A stretch of DNA of 48,408 nt from Caldalkalibacillus mannanilyticus JCM 10596 (lineage in GTDB: Bacteria > Bacillota > Bacilli > Caldalkalibacillales > JCM-10596). The stretch is from positions 1 through 48,408 of the forward strand of contig NZ_BAMO01000039.1 of NCBI RefSeq assembly GCF_000615945.1, in the 5' to 3' direction. The notes beneath the pieces are model-generated. The model had not been told where the DNA came from and did no database searches. It saw only the letters and a list, made by a program, of their open reading frames with translations. Every line of letters begins with the position of its first letter. Within the stretch, counting starts at the first letter, position 1. The position numbers were made by a program, and so were the translations under genes. This document shows, one piece after another, positions 32,836 to 41,671 of the stretch.

Positions 32836-33414
32836 ATGATTATTACTTGTGATGCCTATAGTCATATGGGATATATCTATCTTAAGCCCCCTATTGAGGG
32901 AATGGAGTATTTTCTAAGCAAAGAGAATCACCTCTATGAATACATAGGAAAAGAAGATATCAACATTCCCGTGCTAGACGGAAAAAACATGATGAGCAAG
33001 TTAGATTTACTTTCTATTCAACCTAAAACATATGCAGAAGCACTAGGTAATGAAGAGATAGACGAAGAATATTGCAATGACAGGGATTCAGAAGGCTATC
33101 TAATAGGGATCGAGATGAGTTTGAGTAAGGAACAGTTTCTTTCATCCATTCATTCAGAAGCTTTTAAATGCTATTCCATTGAATGGAGAGGACAAGAGTG
33201 TAAACTCTACACAATGGATAGGGATGAGGAAGTTTTTCAAAGTGGAAATAAGGTATACCCATTAACTCTTAGGAATGATGCTTTTGTGATTGTACAAGTT
33301 GTTGAGAAATACGGCAATCTTGGTCTTATCAAAGGATTGATTACTCATAGGGAGGATATATATCCAGTTGAGTATATGACAGATCCACAATTTATCCTAA
33401 GTGAATACGATTGA
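32836..33414 (+). CDS. Hypothetical protein in GNAT gene run
   Basis: I do not recognise this 192-residue acidic soluble protein. It opens with a short segment ITCDAYSHMGYIYLKPP, has mixed alpha-beta character, no signal peptide, no membrane helix and no metal motif. It starts at the base after the GNAT stop, with GGAGGTG at 32819-32825 inside the GNAT gene, so the two are made together. It could be a partner or immunity-type protein of the acetyltransferase, but nothing proves this. Confidence 0.75.
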   Translation: MIITCDAYSHMGYIYLKPPIEGMEYFLSKENHLYEYIGKEDINIPVLDGKNMMSKLDLLSIQPKTYAEALGNEEIDEEYCNDRDSEGYLIGIEMSLSKEQFLSSIHSEAFKCYSIEWRGQECKLYTMDRDEEVFQSGNKVYPLTLRNDAFVIVQVVEKYGNLGLIKGLITHREDIYPVEYMTDPQFILSEYD

Positions 33415-33454
33415 GTGAGAATATAATTTATTGCTCAAAGAAAGGAGTAGATTT

Positions 33455-33979
33455 ATGAAAGACCTTAGATTAGTAGAGCCATCGGAAGAGTATAAGGCTG
33501 AATATCTAAACATGATTCAAGAATGGGAGAAAACCGGAGAAAGGATGGTTCCCTTCACTCTGAGATATGATTGTAGTGATTTTACTCTTTTCTTACAAGA
33601 AATGAATCATTTAAAAGTTGGGGAAAACGTGAATGAAAGAACAGGAAATAGTTCAACATTCTGGCTCGTACATTCCAATAAAAAAGTAGTAGGAGCGGTC
33701 AATATAAGACATAAACTTAATGATTCTTTACGAGAGATCGGGGGGCATATTGGTTATGGAATTCGTCCCAGTGAAAGAAACAAAGGGTTTGCGACTCTAC
33801 AGCTTGCTCTCGCTTTAATAAAAGCACGGGAAATGGGACTGGATCGGGTGCTAGTGACCTGTGATAAAGAGAATATAGCTTCTGCTAAAACGATTGTGAA
33901 TAATGGCGGAAGATTAGATTCAGAGGGCCTAGTAGATGGGATGCTAATACAAAGATATTGGATAGAAATGAAAGAATGA
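33455..33979 (+). CDS. GNAT family N-acetyltransferase
   Basis: The 174-residue protein resembles B. subtilis-type predicted acetyltransferases: LRLVEPSEEYKAEYLNMIQEW, STFWLVHSNKKVVGAVNIRHKLND, then IGGHIGYGIRPSERNKGFATLQLALALIKAREMGLDRVLVTCDKENIAS. The R/QxxGxA-like ERNKGFAT binds acetyl-CoA and the CDKEN Asn is conserved in the family. ATG 33455 follows AAAGGAG by 8 nt; the frame upstream to 33431 lacks a site. Substrate unknown. Confidence 0.87.
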   Translation: MKDLRLVEPSEEYKAEYLNMIQEWEKTGERMVPFTLRYDCSDFTLFLQEMNHLKVGENVNERTGNSSTFWLVHSNKKVVGAVNIRHKLNDSLREIGGHIGYGIRPSERNKGFATLQLALALIKAREMGLDRVLVTCDKENIASAKTIVNNGGRLDSEGLVDGMLIQRYWIEMKE

Positions 33980-34047
33980 GGAGAATAAGGTGAAAAGTAA
34001 GATTTTTTATGGATTTGTTCATTTATGAGCTATGGGTGGTGATTTTC

Positions 34048-34694
34048 ATGAAAAACAGGTATTTGTATTTATTAGGCGGTCATTCGTTCCAAAAAGAAGC
34101 CAATAAGGACTTTGTAGAAAAGGCTGGTGGAGCCAGAGCAAGATAGCATTATGTATCATGAACAGCTCTGGATGGGAAAATTATGTACCGTTGTTTAGAC
34201 GGACATGGGAGCCATACGGAGTAACGAGTGTAGAAGTGATTGTACCGAATGAAAATGGAGAAATAGACTTGGCTAAAGCTAAGGAGATTCTCTCCACCTC
34301 TACAGGCATCTTTATTGGGGGAGGGGATACAGTGGCTTATCATCATCATTTCGCTACCCATCCTTTTAAAGACTGGATCATAGATCGTTATCAACAAGGA
34401 ATTCCTATTGCAGGAAATTCAGCGGGTGCCTTGATTTTACCAGAGTGTTGCTTCATCTCTTCGAACGATCATGCTGAAGGAGTCATGCTATTCAAACAAG
34501 GTGTAGGATTGCTTTCAGACATCCTTATTAGCGTTCATTTTTCTGAATGGAACGAGAGGCAAAACTTAGTACAAGCTATGAAATTAAGAGAAATAAAGAA
34601 TGGTCTAGGGATTGATGAAAATGCTTGTGCTGTATTCATCAATGAACAGTTCGCGTATTCACACGGCGAATCTGTCTATCGAATTTCCGTATGA
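34048..34694 (+). pseudogene. Peptidase E (S51)-like protein, frameshifted (one A missing)
   Basis: The first frame gives MKNRYLYLLGGHSFQKEANKD up to GGARAR and stops at 34144-34146. From there a second frame continues IALCIMNSSGWENYVPLFRR with GIFIGGGDTVAYH and the nucleophile elbow IAGNSAGALIL, the Ser motif of peptidase E/cyanophycinase-type S51 enzymes. Adding one A to the AA at 34140-34141 gives GARAKIALCIMNSSGWE and a continuous protein of about 215 residues. S51 peptidase E cleaves Asp-X dipeptides. The start has only a weak GGTGGTG site. Confidence 0.78.
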
Positions 34695-34741
34695 GGAGTA
34701 ATTGTGCTACCATGTGCTAAGGACAAGGCAATGCAGTGTTT

Positions 34742-35725
34742 TTATCTTTTTTTTGGAATTCGCATCTCCACTGTAGTTCCTAGACCCAGATCCGTTGTAA
34801 TGGAAATCCCTCTTCCATACAAGCGTTTCATTCGCAGATCAACGTTTTTTAGACCTATTCCGTCTAGCGGAATACTGGACATGATTCTCTTCACCTTTTC
34901 GTTTGACATCCCAACACCATCGTCACTTACGCAAATGATGAGTTGATCTCCGTTTTCCATGATACGAATCTTGATGCTTCCTCCTTCCTTTTTTTTCAGC
35001 ACGCCATGATGGATGGCATTTTCAACGATTGGTTGAAGAGTAAAAGGAGGAATTTCACTGTTTGTTTCTTCTGCCATATCTATTTCATAATGCAGCCTAT
35101 GACCAAAGCGCACTTTCTCTATATACAAATAAGAACGCACCAATTGAAGCTCTCTTTGAATGGGCACCAGTAGCTCATGGTTTTCAAACAAGTAGCTTTC
35201 CTGCAAATAGTGTGTAAATTGATCCAGTAGCTCTCTCATCTGCTCGGGATCATCTTCACTTAGAGCAAAAATCGAATTCAAGGTATTAAACAAAAAATGA
35301 GGTTTAATTTGAGCTTGTAAAAATGAAGATTCCATACGGATACGCTCATTCACCGATTTTTTCATTTCTAACAACGTACGAACCCGCGCTCTCAATTCTG
35401 CTGCTTGAACTGGTTTTGTCAGAAAATCATTGGCTCCGGCGGCAAAGGAAGCCATAATATCATTTGTACGTCCACTTGCTGTCAGTATCAACATAGGTAA
35501 TTGAAAGAGAGGGTGGTGCTCTCGAATTGTTCTACACACCTCTATTCCAGAAATCCCTGGTAACATTAAATCCAGAATGACGAGATCCCAGTGAGAAAAA
35601 TCTTCTACTTGCTGAAGTGCTTCCTCCCCAGTAGTAACTGAAGTAATATGAATGTTTTCATGAGAAAGGAGATCGGACATCACTTTAATGTTTAAAGGAT
35701 CATCATCAACAAGAAGTAGGTTCAT
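34742..35725 (-). CDS. REC-LytS-type histidine kinase protein
   Basis: The 327-residue protein begins with a receiver domain (Asp7-Asp9 cluster in LLLVDDDP, phosphoacceptor Asp52 in VILDLMLPG, Lys104 in FLTKP). A LytS-type kinase domain follows, with His143 in IKPHFLFNTLNS, ENAIHHGV as N-box, DDGVGMS as G1 and GIGLKNVDLRMKRLYG as G2. No membrane segment. ATG 35725 overlaps the TGA of the sensor gene (ATGA). In many Bacillales the same domains form the C-terminal half of one hybrid kinase. One extra base in CCCC at 35730-35733 would join the two frames here. Confidence 0.85.
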   Translation of the reverse strand: MNLLLVDDDPLNIKVMSDLLSHENIHITSVTTGEEALQQVEDFSHWDLVILDLMLPGISGIEVCRTIREHHPLFQLPMLILTASGRTNDIMASFAAGANDFLTKPVQAAELRARVRTLLEMKKSVNERIRMESSFLQAQIKPHFLFNTLNSIFALSEDDPEQMRELLDQFTHYLQESYLFENHELLVPIQRELQLVRSYLYIEKVRFGHRLHYEIDMAEETNSEIPPFTLQPIVENAIHHGVLKKKEGGSIKIRIMENGDQLIICVSDDGVGMSNEKVKRIMSSIPLDGIGLKNVDLRMKRLYGRGISITTDLGLGTTVEMRIPKKR

Positions 35726-37878
35726 ACTTCCCCATGTTGCCAAGGAAGGAGGGAGAGTGGAACTGCGTGTTGATTATTTAAGTGATCTACATAATCTTCC
35801 TGTATATGATCTTTGGCAGCAGCAAGTGTCATCTTCTTTTTTTCTTTTGTCTGATTTGTTACTTGCAGCTTATCAGCTACTGGTAAGGTAAAAGAGAATG
35901 TTGCTCCCTTCCCCGCTTTAGATGTAACACCTATGGTTCCGCCATGAAGCTCAACCAACATTTTAGTTATGGTTAAACCAAGGCCAGTACCGACTGAATC
36001 CTTAGATTGATGGTCTGTTGCTTGTTCGTAAGCGTGAAAGATGGTTTGCAGCTTCTCTTCTGGAATCCCTCCCCCTGTATCAGAAACACCAATTTCTAGC
36101 ATGTCATCTTGTTGGCTGGCTCTGACTATAATGCTCCCTTCTTTGGTATGCTTGATAGCGTTGGACAGCAGGTTAGTCAATATTTGTGTCAAACGCTGTT
36201 CATCCGCCAGAACGAGAGGAGCAGAAGACGTCTGGTTGATCAATCGTACCTCTTTTTTTAAGGAAACATATCGCAGAACATCCATCGTACTTTCGACAAC
36301 GGTATGGATGTTGACTACTTGGGGGTGAATGGATAGTTTCCCCTCCCTGATTTTTGACCAATCTAGCAGATCATTGATCAGCACATTCATCTTTCGGGTA
36401 ATAGAGGTAATAAGCTGCAAGTTTTCTTTGCTATTTTTGTCCGTCTGGCTGTTTTTCTCCACAAGCAACTGCGTAATCGCTGAGATCGCATGTAAGGGTG
36501 TTTTTAATTCATGGGAGGTTACAGCTAAAAACTCGTCTTTACGTTTGTTAAATTGAATCAGTTCTTCCGACCGTCTTATTTCCTTTTGATAGATACGGTA
36601 ATAACGTTGAGCCACAACAAGACACAAGGCGATCACAATCAAGATGATATGCAATCCCATAAGGGGTTCCCGTTCCATGAATCCCAGAACTGTTGGCAGA
36701 TGTGACAATTCCGCCATAGCATAGCTAAAAAGAAAGGCAAAATCAAGCTTGGCATCCTCATTTTTTGCCAACATGCTTTTTAAAAGAATAGACAGGAGCA
36801 GTATGGTGATTGCGGTCGCAATCAAAGTCCATAATATTCCAAATTTAGAGGAATAGGAAACGCTGCTTAGTGTGAACAAAAGAACTAATCCAACAAATGT
36901 GATTTGAATCCCTCTATGTAGAAGGGGAAATTTGTTCTGAGCGTAACGATAATAAATAAATAGATAAAGAAAGCCTTTTGCAAGAATAGAAAATAACAAA
37001 TAAAATTTATATAAAAGCTCAAAGGAGATGGTTGGAAACAAGAGTGTGATCCACCTTTCCCCTTGGACAGATATAAAGCTGAGTGCAGCAAGACAAAAAA
37101 GAATAAAGGATAGCCATTCTTTCTTTCTTTTTTGAAACCAGAAGATAAAAATAGAAATAAGTGCTGAAATAAAAAACAGGAGAATTACGCTAAACTCAAT
37201 GATTAGTCTATATAATCGCCATTTATTCACCTCATCGGGAGAACCAAAGGTAATGGTGTGCATCATTCCCCCTCCCAAAGCATGATCAAAATTGGCTACT
37301 TGCAAAAACAGATCGATCTCATTTCCTTCTATCGGGATATAAGCGATATAGGGTTTTTGATCGGGCACATAATGTTCCGGATGGTCTGCAACAATTCCTC
37401 CTTGGGCGATCATTTCCCCATTCACGAAGAGGGCATGGGCGGAAAGAATCCATTTAATATTGAAAGCAGCGATATCTTCTATATCCTCAAGGAGTATTTT
37501 TAATCGATAAGTACCGTATCCATAAGTATCCATGACCTGTTCGCTTTTCCAACTCCGAGGGACGTTCACATAGACGGGTTTGACCTGATCCCGTATGATA
37601 TCTTCTGGTGAGGTATACAGTGAGTTCGGATAATATTCCCATTCGCCTTCTAATGAGAAACGTCCTAGTTTTTTTTCGTACTGTTCTCTTAGATCCAGAA
37701 CCCCTTTTACTGCCAATGGTTCTTTGCTTTCGAGAAAAAAAGGAGAGAATGCTATCATTATGGAAAAAAACAAGGAAATAATAATGACAAGAGTAGCGAG
37801 CCAGTTCTTAGTAATGATAATACATCCTTTCGCTCGGGTAATTAACGTACAATAGACTTGAAAGTAGCAAGTCCACAT
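35722..37878 (-). CDS. 7TMR-DISM sensor histidine kinase
   Basis: The 718-residue protein has an N-terminal transmembrane anchor, an extracellular beta-sandwich sensor of 7TMR-DISMED2 type (about 60-215, with LEGEWEYYP and YGYGTYRLKI), seven transmembrane helices (about 235-440), a HisKA domain with His456 in SHELKTP and a HATPase domain (LLSNAIKHTKEGS, GTGLGLTITKM). It should sense an outside ligand and phosphorylate a receiver, probably that of the next gene. The true start is uncertain: the ATG at 37878 lacks a good site, and AAAGGATG at 37815-37822 points to a start near codon 20 with a non-ATG codon. Confidence 0.85.
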   Translation of the reverse strand: MWTCYFQVYCTLITRAKGCIIITKNWLATLVIIISLFFSIMIAFSPFFLESKEPLAVKGVLDLREQYEKKLGRFSLEGEWEYYPNSLYTSPEDIIRDQVKPVYVNVPRSWKSEQVMDTYGYGTYRLKILLEDIEDIAAFNIKWILSAHALFVNGEMIAQGGIVADHPEHYVPDQKPYIAYIPIEGNEIDLFLQVANFDHALGGGMMHTITFGSPDEVNKWRLYRLIIEFSVILLFFISALISIFIFWFQKRKKEWLSFILFCLAALSFISVQGERWITLLFPTISFELLYKFYLLFSILAKGFLYLFIYYRYAQNKFPLLHRGIQITFVGLVLLFTLSSVSYSSKFGILWTLIATAITILLLSILLKSMLAKNEDAKLDFAFLFSYAMAELSHLPTVLGFMEREPLMGLHIILIVIALCLVVAQRYYRIYQKEIRRSEELIQFNKRKDEFLAVTSHELKTPLHAISAITQLLVEKNSQTDKNSKENLQLITSITRKMNVLINDLLDWSKIREGKLSIHPQVVNIHTVVESTMDVLRYVSLKKEVRLINQTSSAPLVLADEQRLTQILTNLLSNAIKHTKEGSIIVRASQQDDMLEIGVSDTGGGIPEEKLQTIFHAYEQATDHQSKDSVGTGLGLTITKMLVELHGGTIGVTSKAGKGATFSFTLPVADKLQVTNQTKEKKKMTLAAAKDHIQEDYVDHLNNQHAVPLSLLPWQHGEV

Positions 37879-37916
37879 AATATAGTAACATATAAGAAGT
37901 CTTTTGGGATGCTGAA

Positions 37917-38036
37917 TTGATTCAGGCTATTTTGGCAGATGATGAGGAACTAGTCTTAAAAATATTGGAAAAGAAGCTACATGATATTGGTGGTGTAGAG
38001 GTGAACGAAAAGTTTTCCAAAGTACAAAAAGATTAA
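37917..38036 (+). pseudogene. Truncated response regulator (first 39 residues of a receiver domain)
   Basis: A frame from TTG 37917 reads IQAILADDEELVLKILEKKL and ends at 38034-38036. The first 30 residues match the start of LytT/YesN-type receivers, with the acidic pair ADDEE and amphipathic helix, but the phosphoacceptor Asp and everything after are missing, and no continuation is found in the other frames. It diverges from the kinase gene, where the cognate regulator is expected. It looks like the remainder of a deletion. Confidence 0.6.
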
Positions 38037-38051
38037 AAAGGAGTGAGCCCC

Positions 38052-38345
38052 ATGCTTGAAATCCCTGTAAAAGCAAAGCTAGTGGAAGTATACATAACTC
38101 AAAACGGGATCACCACAAAGAAAAATAAATGCAATATTCCTATTGGTCAGACGTATAGGATCAAAAAGGATCCGTTGTATCCAAACGCGATAGAGGTTGA
38201 ACATGAGATGATTCCTTCTACAGTCTTGTTTTATGAAGAGATGGATGTAAAAGATAACGCCTTAACAGTAAAGAGAAATGTGCGTGTGGGTAGTGAGAAT
38301 CCCAGATTTGAAACCTTTATTTTTGAGTTGGAAGAATCGTATTGA
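38052..38345 (+). CDS. Hypothetical small protein before the sugar operon
   Basis: I do not recognise this 97-residue protein. It begins LEIPVKAKLVEVYITQNGIT and is rich in alternating hydrophobic/charged residues, suggesting a small beta-barrel or sheet. No signal peptide. ATG 38052 follows AAAAAGGAG by about 7 nt; a frame from 38043 is less well spaced. It lies between the truncated response regulator and lacI; its stop overlaps the -35 of the lacI promoter. Confidence 0.65.
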   Translation: MLEIPVKAKLVEVYITQNGITTKKNKCNIPIGQTYRIKKDPLYPNAIEVEHEMIPSTVLFYEEMDVKDNALTVKRNVRVGSENPRFETFIFELEESY

Positions 38346-38371
38346 CAACATGCATAAAAAAAGGCTACTAT
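38342..38371 (+). promoter_or_regulatory. SigA-type promoter of lacI
   Basis: TTGACA (38342-38347) and TACTAT (38366-38371) with an 18-bp spacer; the predicted start lies at the operator that follows. Confidence 0.65.
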
Positions 38372-38378
38372 TATCATG

Positions 38379-38392
38379 TAACGTTTACGTTA
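38379..38392 (+). promoter_or_regulatory. LacI-type operator at the lacI start
   Basis: TAACGT-TT-ACGTTA is a 6-bp dyad typical of LacI/CcpA-family sites with a central CG on each side. It overlaps the predicted transcription start, so autorepression is likely. It shares ACGTTTACGT with the site at 39431-39441. Confidence 0.6.
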
Positions 38393-38402
38393 GGAGTTTA
38401 AT

Positions 38403-39402
38403 ATGAAGCCCACCATAAAAGACGTCGCTAAGAAGGCTAATGTATCCATTGCCACAGTGTCACGTATTCTTAATCAATTACCTGGATATACAGAAGAAAC
38501 CAAGCGGAAAGTATTAGAGGCGATTGAAGAACTAAATTATAAGCAATGCTTTGGCGAGGGGATTGATTGGAAAGAAGACACAGACAATTGGAGTTCTATT
38601 TCCTTATGTTTCGAGTATGCTTTCATCTGAAATTCTGGACGGTATTGAAAATATAGCTCATGACCGTGACTCGAGTGTGATTGTTTGTCATACAGCGAGT
38701 AATGGAGAGCGAACGATGAAATACCTACAGATGCTCCATGAAAAAAGAGTGGATGGGCTGATTTTTGCCAGTTCTATTCTTACAGAAGCCTATTATCAGA
38801 GGATGGTAGATATGAATGTTCCTGTCGTTTTGTTATCTACTGCATCTTCACACCCTTTTCCCTTTGTGAAGGTAGACGATGAAATAGCTGCGTATTCAGC
38901 TACCGAATACCTGATTCAAAAGGGGCATCGGCATATTGCCATGGTCAGTGGTAGCTCGAATGATCATTGCTGGGATTCCAAGAATTGAGGGTTTTAAAAA
39001 AGCGTTGAAGGATTATCAGCTTCCTTGTCATGATCATTCCATTATTCATTGTAATAGTTTTGGATTTTATGATGGTCAAAGGGTTTTACCTCTACTGCTG
39101 GACAAGTATCCAGAAGCTACGGCTGTGTTTGCTGCAAGTGATGATTTAGCTATGGGAGTGATTTCCTCAGCCTATCAGTTAGGGATTGCTGTCCCTCAGC
39201 AATTATCCGTCATTGGGTATGATAATACAAGATCTGCAGAAATGGCGATTCCCCCATTAACAACAGTGGCTCAACCTTAGTAGGGCTGGGTGAGGCTGGA
39301 GCAAGTATGTTATTTGAGATGATTGATACAGGTGAAAGTGTCCCAAGTAAATTGATGGAGCATTATATAGTAGAGAGAGAATCTGTAAAAAAACTAGAGT
39401 GA
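38403..39402 (+). pseudogene. LacI family regulator of sugar operon, three frameshifts
   Basis: The pieces together make a complete LacI protein: DNA-binding domain TIKDVAKKANVSIATVSRIL, then periplasmic-binding-protein-like domain up to VERESVKKLE. Breaks lie at about 38541-38547 (AAGCAATGC for AAGCCAAATGC, giving YKPNALARGL), 38964-38969 (GATCATTGC for GATCCATTTGC, giving NDPFAGIPRIEGF) and 39277-39279 (CCTTAG for CCTTTAG, giving AQPLVGLGEAG). Each is explained by loss of one base from one or two neighbouring runs. The hinge and core residues are otherwise well conserved, so the gene is probably intact in the organism. It should repress itself and the sugar transporter behind it. Confidence 0.82.
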
Positions 39403-39426
39403 AAAACATATTTTTTTACCTATTTA

Positions 39427-39442
39427 GTTAAACGTTTACGTA
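39427..39442 (+). promoter_or_regulatory. LacI/CcpA-type operator before the sugar transporter
   Basis: GTTAAACGTTTACGTA contains the perfect 10-bp palindrome TAAACGTTTA (39429-39438). It lies 50 bp before the binding-protein gene; no clear -10/-35 pair was found. Confidence 0.55.
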
Positions 39443-39491
39443 GTTGGTTTTATTGAAAAAAGAAGTTCAGAATGAGTTGAGGAGGGTCAAT

Positions 39492-40739
39492 ATGAGTGAA
39501 GTTTTCAGAAAATTATTAATTATTTTATTGGTGGTTGTCTTGCCTTTATCCTTACTATCTGCTTGTGGTTCAAAAAGCACGGGACAGAACGGTCATGTCA
39601 AGCTAGAGCTATTCTCCAATAAATCAGAGAGCATTGAAACATTGAAAAGCATGATTCAAAAATTTGAGGAACAAAATCCTACCATTAAAATTGAATTAAA
39701 TGCACCTCCTGAAGCGGAAACGGTACTGAAAACAAGACTGACCAAGAATGATATTCCCGATTTAATGGCAATCGGAGGGAATTATACTTTTGGTGAGTTA
39801 GCAAGGGCAGGGGTCTTTCATGATTTTAGTGGTGATTCGAATGTGAACAAAGTACATGAAGCTTATATGGACATGCTCAAAAATCTTGTTGGAAGCGAGA
39901 AGGAAGGAATCTTTGGAATCCCTTATGCAGCTAATGCCAATGGAGTAATTTATAATATTGAAAAACTGGAGGCACTAGGACTTCAACCACCAACTACCTG
40001 GGATGAATTTATTCATGCCCTAGAGGTGGCGAAAGAAGCAGGCGAAACTCCCATTTATTTTACTCTTTTGGATGCATGGACGGGAATGGTGACTTGGAAC
40101 TCATTGGCTGCCAATCTTCAAGGTGATGACTTTGCTCAGAAGCGCTCCTCTGGAGAAGTAACATTTCAGGATAGATATAGCGAGGTGGCAGATAAGTTTT
40201 TAACCCTTTTAAACTACGGTCAACATGATCGTTTTGGAGTAGGCTATGGTGATGGAAATAATGCCTTTGCGAGAGGAGAAAGTCTATTTTACTTACAGGG
40301 AGTCTGGGCAATTCCTGAAATCACGAAGGCAAATCCAGATATAAAGCTTGGCGTTTTCCCATTTCCTGTTACAAATCAGTCTGCACAGAACCGTTTGGTT
40401 TCTGGTGTTGATGTTTTGTTAAGTATGGGGGCAAAGACCAAGTACCCTGAGGAAGCAAAAAAGTTTATTGATTTTATGCTGCAAGAAGAAATAGCCAAGC
40501 AATATATTACAGAGCAATCCGCTTTTTCAGCTGTACAAGGAGTATTTCAAGATGATCCTATCATGGTAGGTTTTAAGACAAGTTTTGAAACAGGAAATAT
40601 TACGAGTTTTCCAGATCATTACTATCCACCAGGAATGCAGGTTGCAAATCTTGTTCATGAATTTTTACTAGAAGGAAAAAACAAAGAAGCCTTTCTAGAT
40701 AGATTAGATCAAGAGTGGGACAAAGTAGAGCAAAGATAA
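39492..40739 (+). CDS. ABC transporter sugar-binding lipoprotein (oligosaccharide type)
   Basis: The 415-residue protein has a signal peptide with lipobox LLSAC, then a cluster B/D solute-binding protein fold typical of the CUT1 family: LELFSNKSESIETLKSMIQKFEEQNPTIKI, YTFGELARAGVFHDFS, GIPYAANANGVIYNIEKLEALGLQPPTTWDEFIHAL. It should bind an alpha-glucoside or related oligosaccharide outside the membrane. ATG 39492 follows GAGGAGGG; the frame upstream to 39444 lacks a site. It heads the operon behind lacI. Confidence 0.9.
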   Translation: MSEVFRKLLIILLVVVLPLSLLSACGSKSTGQNGHVKLELFSNKSESIETLKSMIQKFEEQNPTIKIELNAPPEAETVLKTRLTKNDIPDLMAIGGNYTFGELARAGVFHDFSGDSNVNKVHEAYMDMLKNLVGSEKEGIFGIPYAANANGVIYNIEKLEALGLQPPTTWDEFIHALEVAKEAGETPIYFTLLDAWTGMVTWNSLAANLQGDDFAQKRSSGEVTFQDRYSEVADKFLTLLNYGQHDRFGVGYGDGNNAFARGESLFYLQGVWAIPEITKANPDIKLGVFPFPVTNQSAQNRLVSGVDVLLSMGAKTKYPEEAKKFIDFMLQEEIAKQYITEQSAFSAVQGVFQDDPIMVGFKTSFETGNITSFPDHYYPPGMQVANLVHEFLLEGKNKEAFLDRLDQEWDKVEQR

Positions 40740-40755
40740 TCAATAACTGAGATAG

Positions 40756-40788
40756 TGGAAGGGGCATCGTTTTCTAGTGCCCTTTCCA
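40756..40788 (+). other. Intercistronic hairpin after the binding-protein gene
   Basis: TGGAAGGGGCA (40756-40766) pairs with TGCCCTTTCCA (40778-40788) with one wobble, without a following T-tract. Such hairpins after the binding-protein gene of a CUT1 operon typically protect its mRNA and raise its level over the permeases. Confidence 0.6.
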
Positions 40789-40810
40789 TTGATCAAAAGG
40801 AGATGTAACT

Positions 40811-41671
40811 GTGAAAAAACAAGCGAGGAGCTATCTATTAATGACACTACCTGCTCTAGTTTTGTTTTTTGTTTTTCATACGTATCCTGTTTTACAAGGG
40901 ATCTTTTACAGTTTTACAAATTGGCGAGGGTATGGTGAGTGGATTTATAGGTTAAGGAATTATATTCATGTTTTTGCGGATGATCGAGCTCTTTCTGCAT
41001 ATCTTTTTACCTTTAAGTTTGCTATTGTTTCGACGATTTTGGTTAATATATTTAGTTTACTGATTGCTCTTGGGTTAAACGCAAATGTTAAATTCAAAAA
41101 GACACTGCGTGCGATTTATTTTATGCCTAACATTTTGAGTATTCTAATTGTGGGATTTATCTTTAATTTTATTTTTGCGCAATTTATTCCTCAGATTGCT
41201 CAAGAATTAGGGATCATCTCACTGACCAAAAATATTTTAGGAAATCCAGAGTTAGCGTGGGTTGGAATTGTTATTGTGGCTGTATGGCAGGCAGTAGCCT
41301 TTAATACGATCCTTTATTTAGCCGGGCTTCAGACCATTCCGTTGGAGATTTACGAAGCATCCAGCTTAGACGGGGCGAATCGCTGGCGACAGTTTTGGAG
41401 TATTACATTCCCAATGATTGCGGCGTTTTTTACCATTAATATGGTGCTGGCTATGAAAAATTTCTTAATGGTTTTTGATCAAATTATGGCGATGACAGGA
41501 GGAGGACCTGGTAGAGCAACGGAGTCCATTGCTTTATTAATTTATCGAGGAGGATTTGAAGGAGGGCAATTTGCTTATCAGTCAGCCAATGCTGTCATCT
41601 ATTTCTTAGTCATTGTTGCTATTTCAATTTTTCAAATTCGTATCTTAAGTAAGAGGGAGGTTGAAATCTAA
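40811..41671 (+). CDS. Sugar ABC transporter permease (MalF/UgpA-like)
   Basis: The 286-residue permease has six predicted helices and the cytoplasmic EAA loop IYEASSLDGANRWRQFWSITFPMI, which docks to the ATPase. It belongs to the CUT1 carbohydrate family. GTG 40811 follows AAAAGGAG. The neighbouring genes include no ATPase, so the transporter probably uses a shared MsmX/MalK-type ATPase from elsewhere, as B. subtilis does. Confidence 0.92.
   Translation: MKKQARSYLLMTLPALVLFFVFHTYPVLQGIFYSFTNWRGYGEWIYRLRNYIHVFADDRALSAYLFTFKFAIVSTILVNIFSLLIALGLNANVKFKKTLRAIYFMPNILSILIVGFIFNFIFAQFIPQIAQELGIISLTKNILGNPELAWVGIVIVAVWQAVAFNTILYLAGLQTIPLEIYEASSLDGANRWRQFWSITFPMIAAFFTINMVLAMKNFLMVFDQIMAMTGGGPGRATESIALLIYRGGFEGGQFAYQSANAVIYFLVIVAISIFQIRILSKREVEI

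Noticed and set aside
32836-33414. Antitoxin or immunity gene for the acetyltransferase toxin type (TacAT)
   Set aside because: The GNAT resembles RimJ/RimL, not TacT, the partner lacks a ribbon-helix-helix or other DNA-binding region, and it follows rather than precedes the GNAT gene.
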